Assembly: GCA_045113275.1 (NCBI GenBank)
Contig: JBGUIU010000012.1
Location: forward strand, 1-64,000
DNA: 64,000 nt
Source of the DNA: UBA1181 sp045113275
GTDB taxonomy: Bacteria; Bacteroidota; Bacteroidia; Bacteroidales; Paludibacteraceae
Reading direction: 5' to 3'
How positions within the stretch are numbered: position 1 is the stretch's first letter; every line of letters begins with the position of its first letter. The notes beneath the pieces were generated by a model. That model ran no database searches. It was not told where the DNA came from and worked only from the letters and a program-made list of their open reading frames with translations. The position numbers and the translations under genes were made by a program. This document shows, one piece after another, positions 9,450 through 16,811 of this stretch.

Positions 9450-9494
9450 TTATTATTACTCTTATGGAGGGTTCTATAATTCATAGAACTCATC

Positions 9495-10178
9495 TTATAA
9501 ACTAAATTGATATGAAAGACCAAGATTGCTACCGTTAACAGCTCTCTTTTTCGCATTCATAACATCATCATACTGATAATATAGTTTCAAAGCATTCTTT
9601 TTATTCAACTCATATTTCAAAGCAACCTCATACCTCATTTTTCTTATCGAATTACCTTTGTAATCATTGGTACGATAAAACAGTTCAGCTGCTATAGAAG
9701 GATAAAGAGCCACATGAGGCATTTTAGCAGAGAAGGTTAATTTATTTCTCCAATAATTAGACCACATCTTAGACTCCTCTTTTTCTGGGCGGTACGTCAT
9801 TTGATAACGAGAACGCCAAGCTAAAGAGAATCGGTTAAAGGAATATTTCACGTTGGTATAACCTAGAAACCGTTGATTAAAGAAATAATTCTCTTGTCTA
9901 TGTTTAGAAATAGCATAGTAGGAAACGCCCACTTTGAAGATTTTGCGAACAACAGCATACGAAACATCCACTTTAGAAGAAATCTTATCTAAGTTGGTGG
10001 AATTTTGATTCAAGGACACAGATTCAGTAAACCCTACCTGTAATCGTTTGAAAAATTTCTTAGATATGCCGACATCATACGATGTAGAAAAATCGCAATC
10101 ATCTCTTTCTGCCATTACTTGAAAAGAAGAGCAGAAAGAGATAATAATCAACACTATTCCGAAACGAATCTTATCCAT
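9495..10178 (-). CDS. DUF2490 family outer-membrane beta-barrel protein
   Basis: I chose ATG at 10178 over a GTG 15 bases upstream because it gives a clean signal peptide (MDKIRFGIVLIIISF, ending near VMA) and only an 8-base overlap with the DUF4956 gene. The mature part, about 200 residues, is a series of alternating polar and aromatic strands ending in 'LGLSYQFSL', an outer-membrane barrel C-terminus. DUF2490 proteins have no assigned function. Here the gene is translationally linked to DUF4956 and the VTC-domain polymerase, which points to a shared pathway. Confidence 0.8.
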   Translation of the reverse strand: MDKIRFGIVLIIISFCSSFQVMAERDDCDFSTSYDVGISKKFFKRLQVGFTESVSLNQNSTNLDKISSKVDVSYAVVRKIFKVGVSYYAISKHRQENYFFNQRFLGYTNVKYSFNRFSLAWRSRYQMTYRPEKEESKMWSNYWRNKLTFSAKMPHVALYPSIAAELFYRTNDYKGNSIRKMRYEVALKYELNKKNALKLYYQYDDVMNAKKRAVNGSNLGLSYQFSL

Positions 10179-10851
10179 TAAAATCTTTTGCACGAGTTAT
10201 AGAATCGACCGTATTAATTTCTTTCGAAGTTGCCTCGTAATACACCTTTACCAAAGCTGTATCTTTAAGAAAATCAATATATCCGACTTCAAATTTTGTA
10301 ACATTCAAGCCTGTACGTTTCTTGATATCCTCCATCATTTCATCATATTTATCAGGAGTTATCAAATCAATCTTCTCGTATTTGATAAGTTTACATGCGC
10401 TTTTCGAAACGATACGAGTCTTTTCCATCAACCATGTCATGAGAACGAAAAGGCCGTTCGTGATAATCAACTCAAAATAGCTGACGCTGATAGCCAATGC
10501 ATTGATGACCGACAAACCGATGATCAAGAACAAATACGTCATTTCACGAATAGGCACCGTATCCGTTCGATAACGGATGATACCAAAGATGGCAAACAAA
10601 CCAAGAGCCAAACCTATCTGAAGTTTCTCGCTACCTAACAAAAAGATAAGCAAGAAAACTGTTGTACTAATTAATGTGAAAGTAAAAACATAGTCTCTTC
10701 TTTTTGATTTACCATAATAAAGCCAAACGATAATCAAAGAAGTAACCAAGACATTTAGTCCAAAGCGGAACAACAATAACCAGATACCATCTGTGTTAAC
10801 CAATGGAGTACCGAAGAACTCGTAATCCAAAATACTGTTTAAAAGAGTCAT
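10171..10851 (-). CDS. DUF4956 family membrane protein
   Basis: The 226-residue protein has about four membrane segments in residues 20-150 (for example LLLFRFGLNVLVTSLIIVWL). A cytosolic C-terminal domain of about 75 residues follows, containing KYDEMMEDIKKRTGLNVTKF. The motif GLFAIFGIIRYRTDTVPIREM between helices is the DUF4956 hallmark. DUF4956 proteins are recurrently encoded next to VTC-domain proteins, as here, which suggests a membrane component of polyphosphate synthesis or handling. The gene starts 70 bases after the VTC gene and overlaps the DUF2490 gene. Confidence 0.85.
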   Translation of the reverse strand: MTLLNSILDYEFFGTPLVNTDGIWLLLFRFGLNVLVTSLIIVWLYYGKSKRRDYVFTFTLISTTVFLLIFLLGSEKLQIGLALGLFAIFGIIRYRTDTVPIREMTYLFLIIGLSVINALAISVSYFELIITNGLFVLMTWLMEKTRIVSKSACKLIKYEKIDLITPDKYDEMMEDIKKRTGLNVTKFEVGYIDFLKDTALVKVYYEATSKEINTVDSITRAKDFNG

Positions 10852-10920
10852 AATTATTTATTTTTTTACTATTTACGAATTAATATAATCATTTAATTAT
10901 TAGACAAACAAAGTATTTAA

Positions 10921-11685
10921 TCAAAGCTTGTTAATATATCGGATTTTCTCTTTAAAACGATTCGTTTTCAGACTTGGATCCGTCAAAATCATACCCAAAC
11001 AATATTTACTGATACTCCGTTTCTTTATTCGAAGAGAACTCAAATAATCTTTGAAATGAGAATGGGCATTACCATCCTGTTTGATTTCGACTATACACAA
11101 CTTTGAAATTGTATCTTTTTTCTCCGTGACACAATTTTCAAAATTGATATTAAAATCGATTGTTAACCGTTCTGATTTTTCCTTGTTCACCAACGTGATA
11201 CGATAAAAGTTGTTTCGCAAACGAAAGTCAATCTCATTCATTTTGAACTTAGACTTTTCATTCAAAAAAGCGATAGCCTCTGGATTCTGTAATACATTCT
11301 CATCCGTCACCGTAATTCGTTTTTTAGATGTACGTCCCTTATTACTCTTGGTTTTCACCTCAAGAAACATAAGATTCGACTCGACATATTCACGAACACG
11401 TATTTTCTGTCGATTCAATTTACCATCATGATGTACCGTGTACATTGTAGCAGTAGGCGTATCATAATATAATGTCCGATAAAACGCTTTCCTTAAATCA
11501 CCTATTTTCTGTACGAAGTAATCTTTTTGAGCCATATCAAGAAGAATAGGCAACTGGTTCACATTCACTAAGAATTTAGTATCAATGCGATTCATCAATC
11601 GAATGCCACTCATTTCTTCCAAAGAGATGGTGTCAAAAGCAGAAAGCTTTTCATCTATCGTTTTAACGACTTGATCTATCATCAT
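10921..11685 (-). CDS. Polyphosphate polymerase domain (VTC) protein
   Basis: The 254-residue protein has the basic tunnel signature of VTC domains: RIDTKF at 33-38, RQKIRVREY at 92-100, FLEVKTKSNKGR at about 107-118 and IVEIKQDGN near the C-terminal third. In yeast Vtc4 this fold makes polyphosphate from ATP using the same Arg/Lys/Glu set. The bacterial protein lacks SPX and membrane parts; the neighbouring DUF4956 protein may supply the membrane component. Its ATG lies inside the stop region of the upstream small secreted protein (ATGA overlap), indicating translational coupling. The polymerase assignment is by family and conserved residues. Confidence 0.85.
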   Translation of the reverse strand: MMIDQVVKTIDEKLSAFDTISLEEMSGIRLMNRIDTKFLVNVNQLPILLDMAQKDYFVQKIGDLRKAFYRTLYYDTPTATMYTVHHDGKLNRQKIRVREYVESNLMFLEVKTKSNKGRTSKKRITVTDENVLQNPEAIAFLNEKSKFKMNEIDFRLRNNFYRITLVNKEKSERLTIDFNINFENCVTEKKDTISKLCIVEIKQDGNAHSHFKDYLSSLRIKKRSISKYCLGMILTDPSLKTNRFKEKIRYINKL

Positions 11686-12080
11686 TCTACAATGTATTCA
11701 AATTCCTTGATACTCTTCACTTTACCATTAGGTAAAATAGTTTTTTGTGACTTTTTCTTGCCATTCTCAAGGTATTCATATTGGATGGTCTTAGCCAACT
11801 TATTATACTCATCATACTCTTTTTCTTCTATACACTTACCATTTTCATTATAGGTATATGTCTTACGTGATTTTTGTTCACCGATAGATGAGTATTCAAT
11901 CTCCTCAACTTTCTTTCCTTCAGAATATCTTGTCAAATGATCTAACTTTTTCTTTGATCCATCAATACGCCACTCCTTCACTTCTTTCAAGACTTTTCCA
12001 TCCACTTTTTTTTGTGCCTGAGCAGAGAACAAAGAAAATGCAAAAAATGCCAACACTAATGAATAAACTGTTTTCCTCAT
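11682..12080 (-). CDS. Small secreted protein with repeated Tyr/Lys/Glu-rich strands
   Basis: The product has 132 residues with a signal peptide (MRKTVYSLVLAFFAFSLFS, cleavage near AQA). The mature part contains repeating units of the kind 'KTYTYNENGKCIEEKEY' and 'KKSQKTILPNGKVKSIKEF', resembling the YD/MORN-like repeats of Bacteroidota lipoproteins and DUF3836-type proteins. It is the first gene of the polyphosphate cluster, directly behind a consensus promoter, and its stop overlaps the VTC start codon by four bases. I do not recognise a specific function. Confidence 0.75.
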   Translation of the reverse strand: MRKTVYSLVLAFFAFSLFSAQAQKKVDGKVLKEVKEWRIDGSKKKLDHLTRYSEGKKVEEIEYSSIGEQKSRKTYTYNENGKCIEEKEYDEYNKLAKTIQYEYLENGKKKSQKTILPNGKVKSIKEFEYIVE

Positions 12081-12108
12081 AACGATTGGTATTAAATTAA
12101 ATTGATTT

Positions 12109-12139
12109 CAAATATATACTAAAATCATTGAAAAACAAA
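12109..12139 (-). promoter_or_regulatory. Bacteroidota-type promoter of polyphosphate cluster
   Basis: On the minus strand TTTG (plus CAAA at 12136-12139), 19 bases, then TATATTTG (plus CAAATATA at 12109-12116). Both boxes and the spacing are ideal. It lies 29 bases upstream of the start codon at 12080 and should drive the small secreted protein, VTC, DUF4956 and DUF2490 genes. Confidence 0.75.
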
Positions 12140-12255
12140 AAAAATTCAACGAACTAAAAAATGCGGAAGACATAACGGTGTATCTAACTCACCTGATGTT
12201 ATTGATGTAATATGATGTAATAAGTTTTTTTATATGCCCTTATCACGCATCTTTC

Positions 12256-12292
12256 CAGAAAACAAAGGAAGAGTAGTCAATAACTACTCTTC
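12256..12292 (-). terminator. Hairpin overlapping the stop codon of the pRiA4b ORF-3-like gene
   Basis: GAAGAGTAGT (12268-12277) pairs perfectly with ACTACTCTTC (12283-12292). The last two sense codons and the TAG stop form one arm. On the minus strand CTTTGTTTTC follows. It probably ends the dnaA-side transcript. Confidence 0.65.
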
Positions 12293-12835
12293 AAAATAAT
12301 TATCATTTATACTTAATCCATCTAATTCATCCTCATTGAATCCTTCACCATCCAAGAAATCATCTTGGTCTTCATCAAAGAACTGATTATTTTTCTTAGA
12401 CAAGGATTCTTCATCTAAGAATAATCCATCCAACACTTGGGCTGGGGCTTTTCCTTTTTTCAACTTGCATACTGGCTTAGGCAAATTCACCTTTGTGCGA
12501 ATAGACTTAAGCTCCATAAAGAATGAGCGTTCATTTAAATAATCAAAAACAAACATTAATTTCTGTCCTTCATCATTTAAAAACTCATCCAATCGCGTAC
12601 TCTCCATGATATAGCTATCCACATCCGAAGCAGTGTCCATCTCAATTTGCGTGATTTCAGTTTCTTTTTCCCAATCCTCATCGCAAATTACAAAAGACGA
12701 CATCTGATCATTCGAATAATTCACAGAAGCCAATATCGCATCATGTAAATCTAAAAATGTAGCTTCAGAATCGATTTCTATCTCACGAACAAAATCCTCA
12801 ACCTCATCTGATTTTAGAATCAAATTATATACCAT
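12284..12835 (-). CDS. Plasmid pRiA4b ORF-3-like / IS1096 passenger TnpR-like family protein
   Basis: The 183-residue protein starts MVYNLILKSDEVEDFVREIE, a pattern typical of the pRiA4b ORF-3 family (the 'DLHDAI' and 'SFVICDEDWEKE' segments follow). The last 45 residues are very acidic (DEDQDDFLDGEGFNEDEL). Despite the family name there is no transposase or resolvase motif and no mobile element nearby; Bacteroidota carry chromosomal copies of this kind. It lies 35 bases downstream of dnaA on the same strand, with a possible own -7 box. The function is unknown. Confidence 0.75.
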   Translation of the reverse strand: MVYNLILKSDEVEDFVREIEIDSEATFLDLHDAILASVNYSNDQMSSFVICDEDWEKETEITQIEMDTASDVDSYIMESTRLDEFLNDEGQKLMFVFDYLNERSFFMELKSIRTKVNLPKPVCKLKKGKAPAQVLDGLFLDEESLSKKNNQFFDEDQDDFLDGEGFNEDELDGLSINDNYFEE

Positions 12836-12858
12836 AATCTTTCTGTTTTTTTCAGCTA

Positions 12859-12866
12859 CAAATATA
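12859..12866 (-). promoter_or_regulatory. Possible -7 element for pRiA4b ORF-3-like gene
   Basis: The plus-strand CAAATATA reads TATATTTG on the minus strand, 24 bases before the start codon. There is no TTTG at the expected -33 position, which falls inside the dnaA 3' end. Confidence 0.35.
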
Positions 12867-12870
12867 TACT

Positions 12871-14250
12871 TTATTTTAATAAATTCTCAATCGACTCTAA
12901 ACTTTGTCTGTATGTTTTGTCATATTTCAACAAATCACTTACAGCATTACAAGCATAAAGAACTGTCGCATGATCTCTATTGCCTATCTGCTCTCCAATT
13001 GAGGATAAAGAGTTTTTAGTGTATTTTCTAGCTAAATACATTGAAATCTGTCTTGCTTGAACCACCTCTCTCTTACGTGATTTGGTTTGAATATCACTTG
13101 CATTCAAATGGAAATAGTCACATACCAGTTTTTGAATAGATTCAACCGTGATGGTCTTTTCCGCAACATTGACTATACGTCCGATGACACGTTCTGCCAA
13201 CTCAATGTTGATCTCAGTCTTAGTCAATGTAGATTGTGCCAATAGAGAGACTATAACGCCTTCCAACTCACGGACATTATCTGTTACATTCTTAGCGATG
13301 TATTCAATCACTTCTTCTGGTATCAACAATCCTTCATTTCTTACCTTTGCTTGAAGAATGGCCATACGAGTATTCTGTGAAGGCGCCTCCAACTCAACAG
13401 TCAATCCCCAACGGAATCGGCTCAGAATTCTATCATCCAATCCTTTCAGCACCTTTGGAGAACAATCAGACGTCAAGATAATTTGCTTTCCTGTCTGTTG
13501 TAAGTAATTGAATATTTGGAAGAACACATTCTGTGTAGCCGTTTTGTTAGATAAGAACTGAATATCATCAACAATCAAAACATCAATCTGCTGATAGAAA
13601 TTCAAAAACTCATTTGTCTTATTACACAAACAAGCATCAGTAAACTGAAGTTGAAAACGATTGGCATCAACATACAGAACTGTTTTTTCCGGATTATTCT
13701 TCAAAACTTCCCATCCTATTGCATGAACCAAATGAGTCTTTCCTAAACCAGACCCACCAAAGATAAACAAAGGATTGAATGTATTTTTATACGGAGTCTT
13801 AGCTACCGATAATCCAGCTTCCTTACCCAATTTATTGCATGGACCTCCTACAAATGTATCAAATGTATAATTAGGATTTAATTGTGGTTCTACTGCCGGT
13901 CTAATGTTTCTGGCGAATGGATTAAATCCAGAAGCAGGAGAAGGAGTCGGAGCTTGAATGATCTTAGTTCTTTCTACACTTTCTGCCACTATACTATACA
14001 TCAATTTTGTTCCTTCTCCCATCACACGGTCAAAGGTCTTCTTCATCAAATCTGCATAGTGAGAATCAACAAACTCAGCATAAAAAGAACTAGGAACTTG
14101 AATCGTCAAAGTACGATCCTCCCAACGCTCAGCCACGATAGGCTCAAACCACGTCTTATATTCCTGTTCCCGAATATTGTCTTTTATGATTGCAAGACAT
14201 CTGTTCCATAAAACCTCACATTCAGGGGCATTATCTCTATACTCGTTCAT
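12871..14250 (-). CDS. dnaA: Chromosomal replication initiator protein DnaA
   Basis: The product has 459 residues in the normal four-domain order. Domain I is at the N-terminus (LWNRCLAIIKDNIREQEYKT). A short Pro/Ser-rich linker lies near residue 110. The AAA+ domain has Walker A GGSGLGKTH (about 165-173) and Walker B VLIVDDIQFL. Domain IV carries the DnaA-box-binding signature near 'IGNRDHATVLYA' at the C-terminus. It binds DnaA boxes and opens the origin. The gene stands alone: recF, dnaN and gyrB are not adjacent, as is usual in Bacteroidota. Confidence 0.97.
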   Translation of the reverse strand: MNEYRDNAPECEVLWNRCLAIIKDNIREQEYKTWFEPIVAERWEDRTLTIQVPSSFYAEFVDSHYADLMKKTFDRVMGEGTKLMYSIVAESVERTKIIQAPTPSPASGFNPFARNIRPAVEPQLNPNYTFDTFVGGPCNKLGKEAGLSVAKTPYKNTFNPLFIFGGSGLGKTHLVHAIGWEVLKNNPEKTVLYVDANRFQLQFTDACLCNKTNEFLNFYQQIDVLIVDDIQFLSNKTATQNVFFQIFNYLQQTGKQIILTSDCSPKVLKGLDDRILSRFRWGLTVELEAPSQNTRMAILQAKVRNEGLLIPEEVIEYIAKNVTDNVRELEGVIVSLLAQSTLTKTEINIELAERVIGRIVNVAEKTITVESIQKLVCDYFHLNASDIQTKSRKREVVQARQISMYLARKYTKNSLSSIGEQIGNRDHATVLYACNAVSDLLKYDKTYRQSLESIENLLK

Positions 14251-14550
14251 AAAACTTTGTTTTTTCTTTGCAACGCAAATATCATTCTTTTTTCTTCAAA
14301 AAAAAAATAATAAAAAATTTGGTTATTCAAAAAAGTTCATAACTACTTAATAATCAGATGTATATTTTTTGAATACTCATATTCAAATAGTTATAACAGA
14401 TGCTTCTTTTTTACATTCTGATTTATAGTATTTTATAAAAAATCACAACGTTTTTTTGATTTCGATAAGAACTATTTTAAATACCGACTTTTAAGGTTTT
14501 TAACACAAAAAAATTAAATTCACTTTTTTATTATTTAGAATAATTCTAAA
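14251..14550. other. 300-bp very AT-rich region upstream of dnaA
   Basis: The gap between dnaA and the MCE gene is dominated by A/T runs. It holds a degenerate -7 box (GATATTTG on the minus strand, plus 14276-14283) 26 bases before dnaA and an AT-only inverted repeat at 14533-14551. I find no perfect DnaA box (TTATCCACA or TTATACACA), so an origin cannot be claimed. Confidence 0.5.
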
Positions 14551-14551
14551 T
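14533..14551. repeat. Perfect 9-bp inverted repeat at the end of the MCE gene
   Basis: ATTTAGAAT and ATTCTAAAT are separated by one base and reach into the stop codon of the MCE gene. On the minus strand AATAAAAAAG follows. It may be a weak AT-rich terminator. Confidence 0.45.
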
Positions 14552-15459
14552 TATTTCTCTTTATCTTTACCCATCAAAGAAAAATGCACATATCGTTTTG
14601 GATTCGCTTTCAAATCCAATAACAAATCATTCGCACTTCCGATTGTTGTGTTTAAATTATTATATATTCCTTTGTCTGTCAACAACATACCAAGTGTACC
14701 TTCTCCTCTATTCAACTTATCAGTAACATTTTGTACACCAGCCAACGTTTGATTCAATTGATTAACTGTTTTATTAAAATCAACACGAGAAAGTCCATCT
14801 CCCACCTTATCTAATTTCATCATCACGGAATTAGCGTTACCCAACAACTGAGGCACATCTTTATCTACCAACTTATTCAATCCAACTGATGTTCCTTTTA
14901 AATTGTTCGTGATAACTTGAATATTATCCAATGACTTTTCTATCGCCTTATTTTGTGCAATAACTTGTAGTGACACCATCAACGAATCCAACTGTGGTAT
15001 GATCGATTGGATTCGAGGCATCAATTCGGTTGACAAAGCTTCCATCACGCCATCATCAACATAAGACGGGATTGTATCTCCTTTTTGGAAATATTCTGTC
15101 GATGGATTAGGTTCCATAAAGAGTTCAATAGAGGGGCTACCTAACAAACTTGAGACCAATCCTGCTCTTGTACCAACTGGGATCTTCAAATCATCATCCA
15201 CCTGTAATACGACAACCACCTTTTCACTTGGATTATCATAATCATAAATAATCTCTTGCACCAATCCCACTTTGTATCCTTTTATATTCACAGGATTTGT
15301 TTCCACCAATCCATTGATACGATCAAATTTCAAATAGTAATAATTGGTAGGATGAAATATATTAATACCTTTCAAATAGTTCACTCCAAAAAATGTCAAT
15401 GCAATGGTTATAATCACCCATATACCAATTTTAAACTCTTTTGTAATTTTGAATTCCAT
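14551..15459 (-). CDS. MlaD/MCE family lipid transport protein
   Basis: The 302-residue protein has one N-terminal membrane anchor (IGIWVIITIALTFFGVNYL). An MCE domain at about residues 37-120 contains 'INGLVETNPVNIKGYKVG' and the 'GSPSIEL' strand. A long helical C-terminal part (about 140-280) follows. MCE proteins form periplasmic hexamers that move phospholipids between membranes. The matching permease and ATPase (MlaE/MlaF) are not in this neighbourhood. It lies 30 bases downstream of a cell-wall amidase gene and is likely co-transcribed with it. The substrate is not determinable from sequence. Confidence 0.88.
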   Translation of the reverse strand: MEFKITKEFKIGIWVIITIALTFFGVNYLKGINIFHPTNYYYLKFDRINGLVETNPVNIKGYKVGLVQEIIYDYDNPSEKVVVVLQVDDDLKIPVGTRAGLVSSLLGSPSIELFMEPNPSTEYFQKGDTIPSYVDDGVMEALSTELMPRIQSIIPQLDSLMVSLQVIAQNKAIEKSLDNIQVITNNLKGTSVGLNKLVDKDVPQLLGNANSVMMKLDKVGDGLSRVDFNKTVNQLNQTLAGVQNVTDKLNRGEGTLGMLLTDKGIYNNLNTTIGSANDLLLDLKANPKRYVHFSLMGKDKEK

Positions 15460-15489
15460 ACTCTCCCCTGTTTATTAATCCTTGTTTTT

Positions 15490-16719
15490 TTACTTATAAT
15501 AATTCCTTGCCTCATTCATCGGCAATTTAACACCATTTTTCAGAACAACCAAAAAGGCATCTGGGAACTTCTTCTTTACTTCATCCCTCAGTTTCAATCC
15601 CTCTTGGAAGGTCTTTTCGTTACCATAAACATACTTATATTTATAGGTACCCGTTTCTATGAATTCTCTTGCAGGGACAAATCCTTTGAAATCCCTACAA
15701 TCTAATGGTTTCTGTGTACTTGAGCTACAAAACTGAACCGCATACCGTATCTCATCTTGTTTCTTTTCCTCCACAACTACCTTAGTTGAATCTTTGGATG
15801 TCTGCTTATCTTCTTCAGTCTTGGCTTTATCAGTTTCTGCCTTCTCTTTATCATTCTTTTTTTCATCAACTGTTTTTTTCGCGGTATCGTCCGTCGCACT
15901 CGTTGATTCATTATTTTTTCTCACCTCTTCTTGGTAAGTGATTCCGTTCTTTTTATCATGTTTTGATTTATAAGAAACGAAAGCTTTGTGTATTGACTTA
16001 GCTAACTTTTCAATATTTGAATCTTTACTCAAGAATGCCTCTTCCTCTTTATTAGACAAATAACCAAGTTCGACCAATACAGAAGGCATTGAAGTCTGTT
16101 TCAGAACCCAAAAACCAGCCTGTTTCACACCTCGACTGGTACGATTAATATTCTGGAACTGTTTCTCTATGGAAGAAGCGAAGCCAAGACTCTGCTCAAT
16201 ATACTTAGACTGAATAAAATCAAACATTATATAGGATTCCGAACTGTTATCAAATCCTTTATATTTTGTTTTATAATCTGACTCATACAAAATAACTGAG
16301 TTTTCTCGCATAGCCACATCCAGATTCGCCGACGACGAACCCAACGTATAGGTTTCTGTCCCTTTGGCAGATCGGTTTTCTGCTGCATTCGCATGAATAG
16401 AGATGAAAAGGTCAGCCTTTGCTTTATTAGCAATCTGAGCACGATCATCCAACGGAATAAAAACATCTTTCTTCCTAGTATATATAACCTTAACGCCTGG
16501 TTCATTCTCTAACAACGCACCAAGTTTCAAAGCTGTTTTTAAGTTGACTGATTTCTCCTGTAATTTCAACGTATAGCCTATGGCTCCCGCATCTTTTCCA
16601 CCATGACCTGCATCAATGACAACCACAAAAGGTTTGTCCGATGAATAGGCAAGTCCAGCAGAAGCAAGAAAAACAAAAGTCAAGTACAAAAATCTAAAAA
16701 AATAAAAAGATTTTCTCAT
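15490..16719 (-). CDS. N-acetylmuramoyl-L-alanine amidase (AmiC-like, Amidase_3)
   Basis: The product has 409 residues with a signal peptide at about 1-26. The zinc amidase domain covers about 31-245, with ligands in DAGHGGKDAG (His39), LQEKSV (Glu55) and SIHANAAEN (His109). The catalytic Glu sits in SVLVELGYLSN. A charged Lys/Asp/Glu/Thr-rich linker (about 255-320) leads to a C-terminal domain ending near VLKNGVKLPM that is SPOR-like in appearance. It cleaves the amide bond between muramic acid and the stem peptide in the periplasm. It is divergently arranged with lptD, with a -7 box TAAATTTG at 16745-16752. Confidence 0.92.
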   Translation of the reverse strand: MRKSFYFFRFLYLTFVFLASAGLAYSSDKPFVVVIDAGHGGKDAGAIGYTLKLQEKSVNLKTALKLGALLENEPGVKVIYTRKKDVFIPLDDRAQIANKAKADLFISIHANAAENRSAKGTETYTLGSSSANLDVAMRENSVILYESDYKTKYKGFDNSSESYIMFDFIQSKYIEQSLGFASSIEKQFQNINRTSRGVKQAGFWVLKQTSMPSVLVELGYLSNKEEEAFLSKDSNIEKLAKSIHKAFVSYKSKHDKKNGITYQEEVRKNNESTSATDDTAKKTVDEKKNDKEKAETDKAKTEEDKQTSKDSTKVVVEEKKQDEIRYAVQFCSSSTQKPLDCRDFKGFVPAREFIETGTYKYKYVYGNEKTFQEGLKLRDEVKKKFPDAFLVVLKNGVKLPMNEARNYYK

Positions 16720-16744
16720 CTACTTCTATTTAAAAATTACGTAG

Positions 16745-16752
16745 CAAATTTA
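16745..16752 (-). promoter_or_regulatory. -7 promoter element of amidase operon
   Basis: The plus-strand CAAATTTA is TAAATTTG on the minus strand, a full TAnnTTTG match, 26 bases before the amidase start. No TTTG is found at the -33 distance. Confidence 0.45.
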
Positions 16753-16765
16753 GGAAAAAAAATCA

Positions 16766-16773
16766 TATATTTG
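16766..16773 (+). promoter_or_regulatory. -7 promoter element of lptD
   Basis: TATATTTG matches the consensus fully and lies 38 bases before the lptD start. It is only 13 bases from the opposite-facing amidase -7 box, so the two polymerases should compete. The -33 box is not evident. Confidence 0.5.
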
Positions 16774-16811
16774 CACTGAATAAATATTCAAAAAAAATTA
16801 TATTTAAACTT

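Noticed and set aside
9471..9489. Inverted repeat GTTCTAT-AATTC-ATAGAAC between DUF2490 and YejM-like genes
   Set aside because: The stem is short and AT-rich and no T-run follows on the minus strand, so I do not call it a terminator.
12284..12835. Mobile element suggested by the name IS1096 passenger / pRiA4b ORF-3
   Set aside because: No transposase, terminal inverted repeats or target-site duplication are visible; chromosomal copies of this family are common.
15256..15705. 149-residue plus-strand open frame across the MCE/amidase junction
   Set aside because: It is antisense to two well-supported genes and has no domain, signal or promoter. It is a shadow frame.
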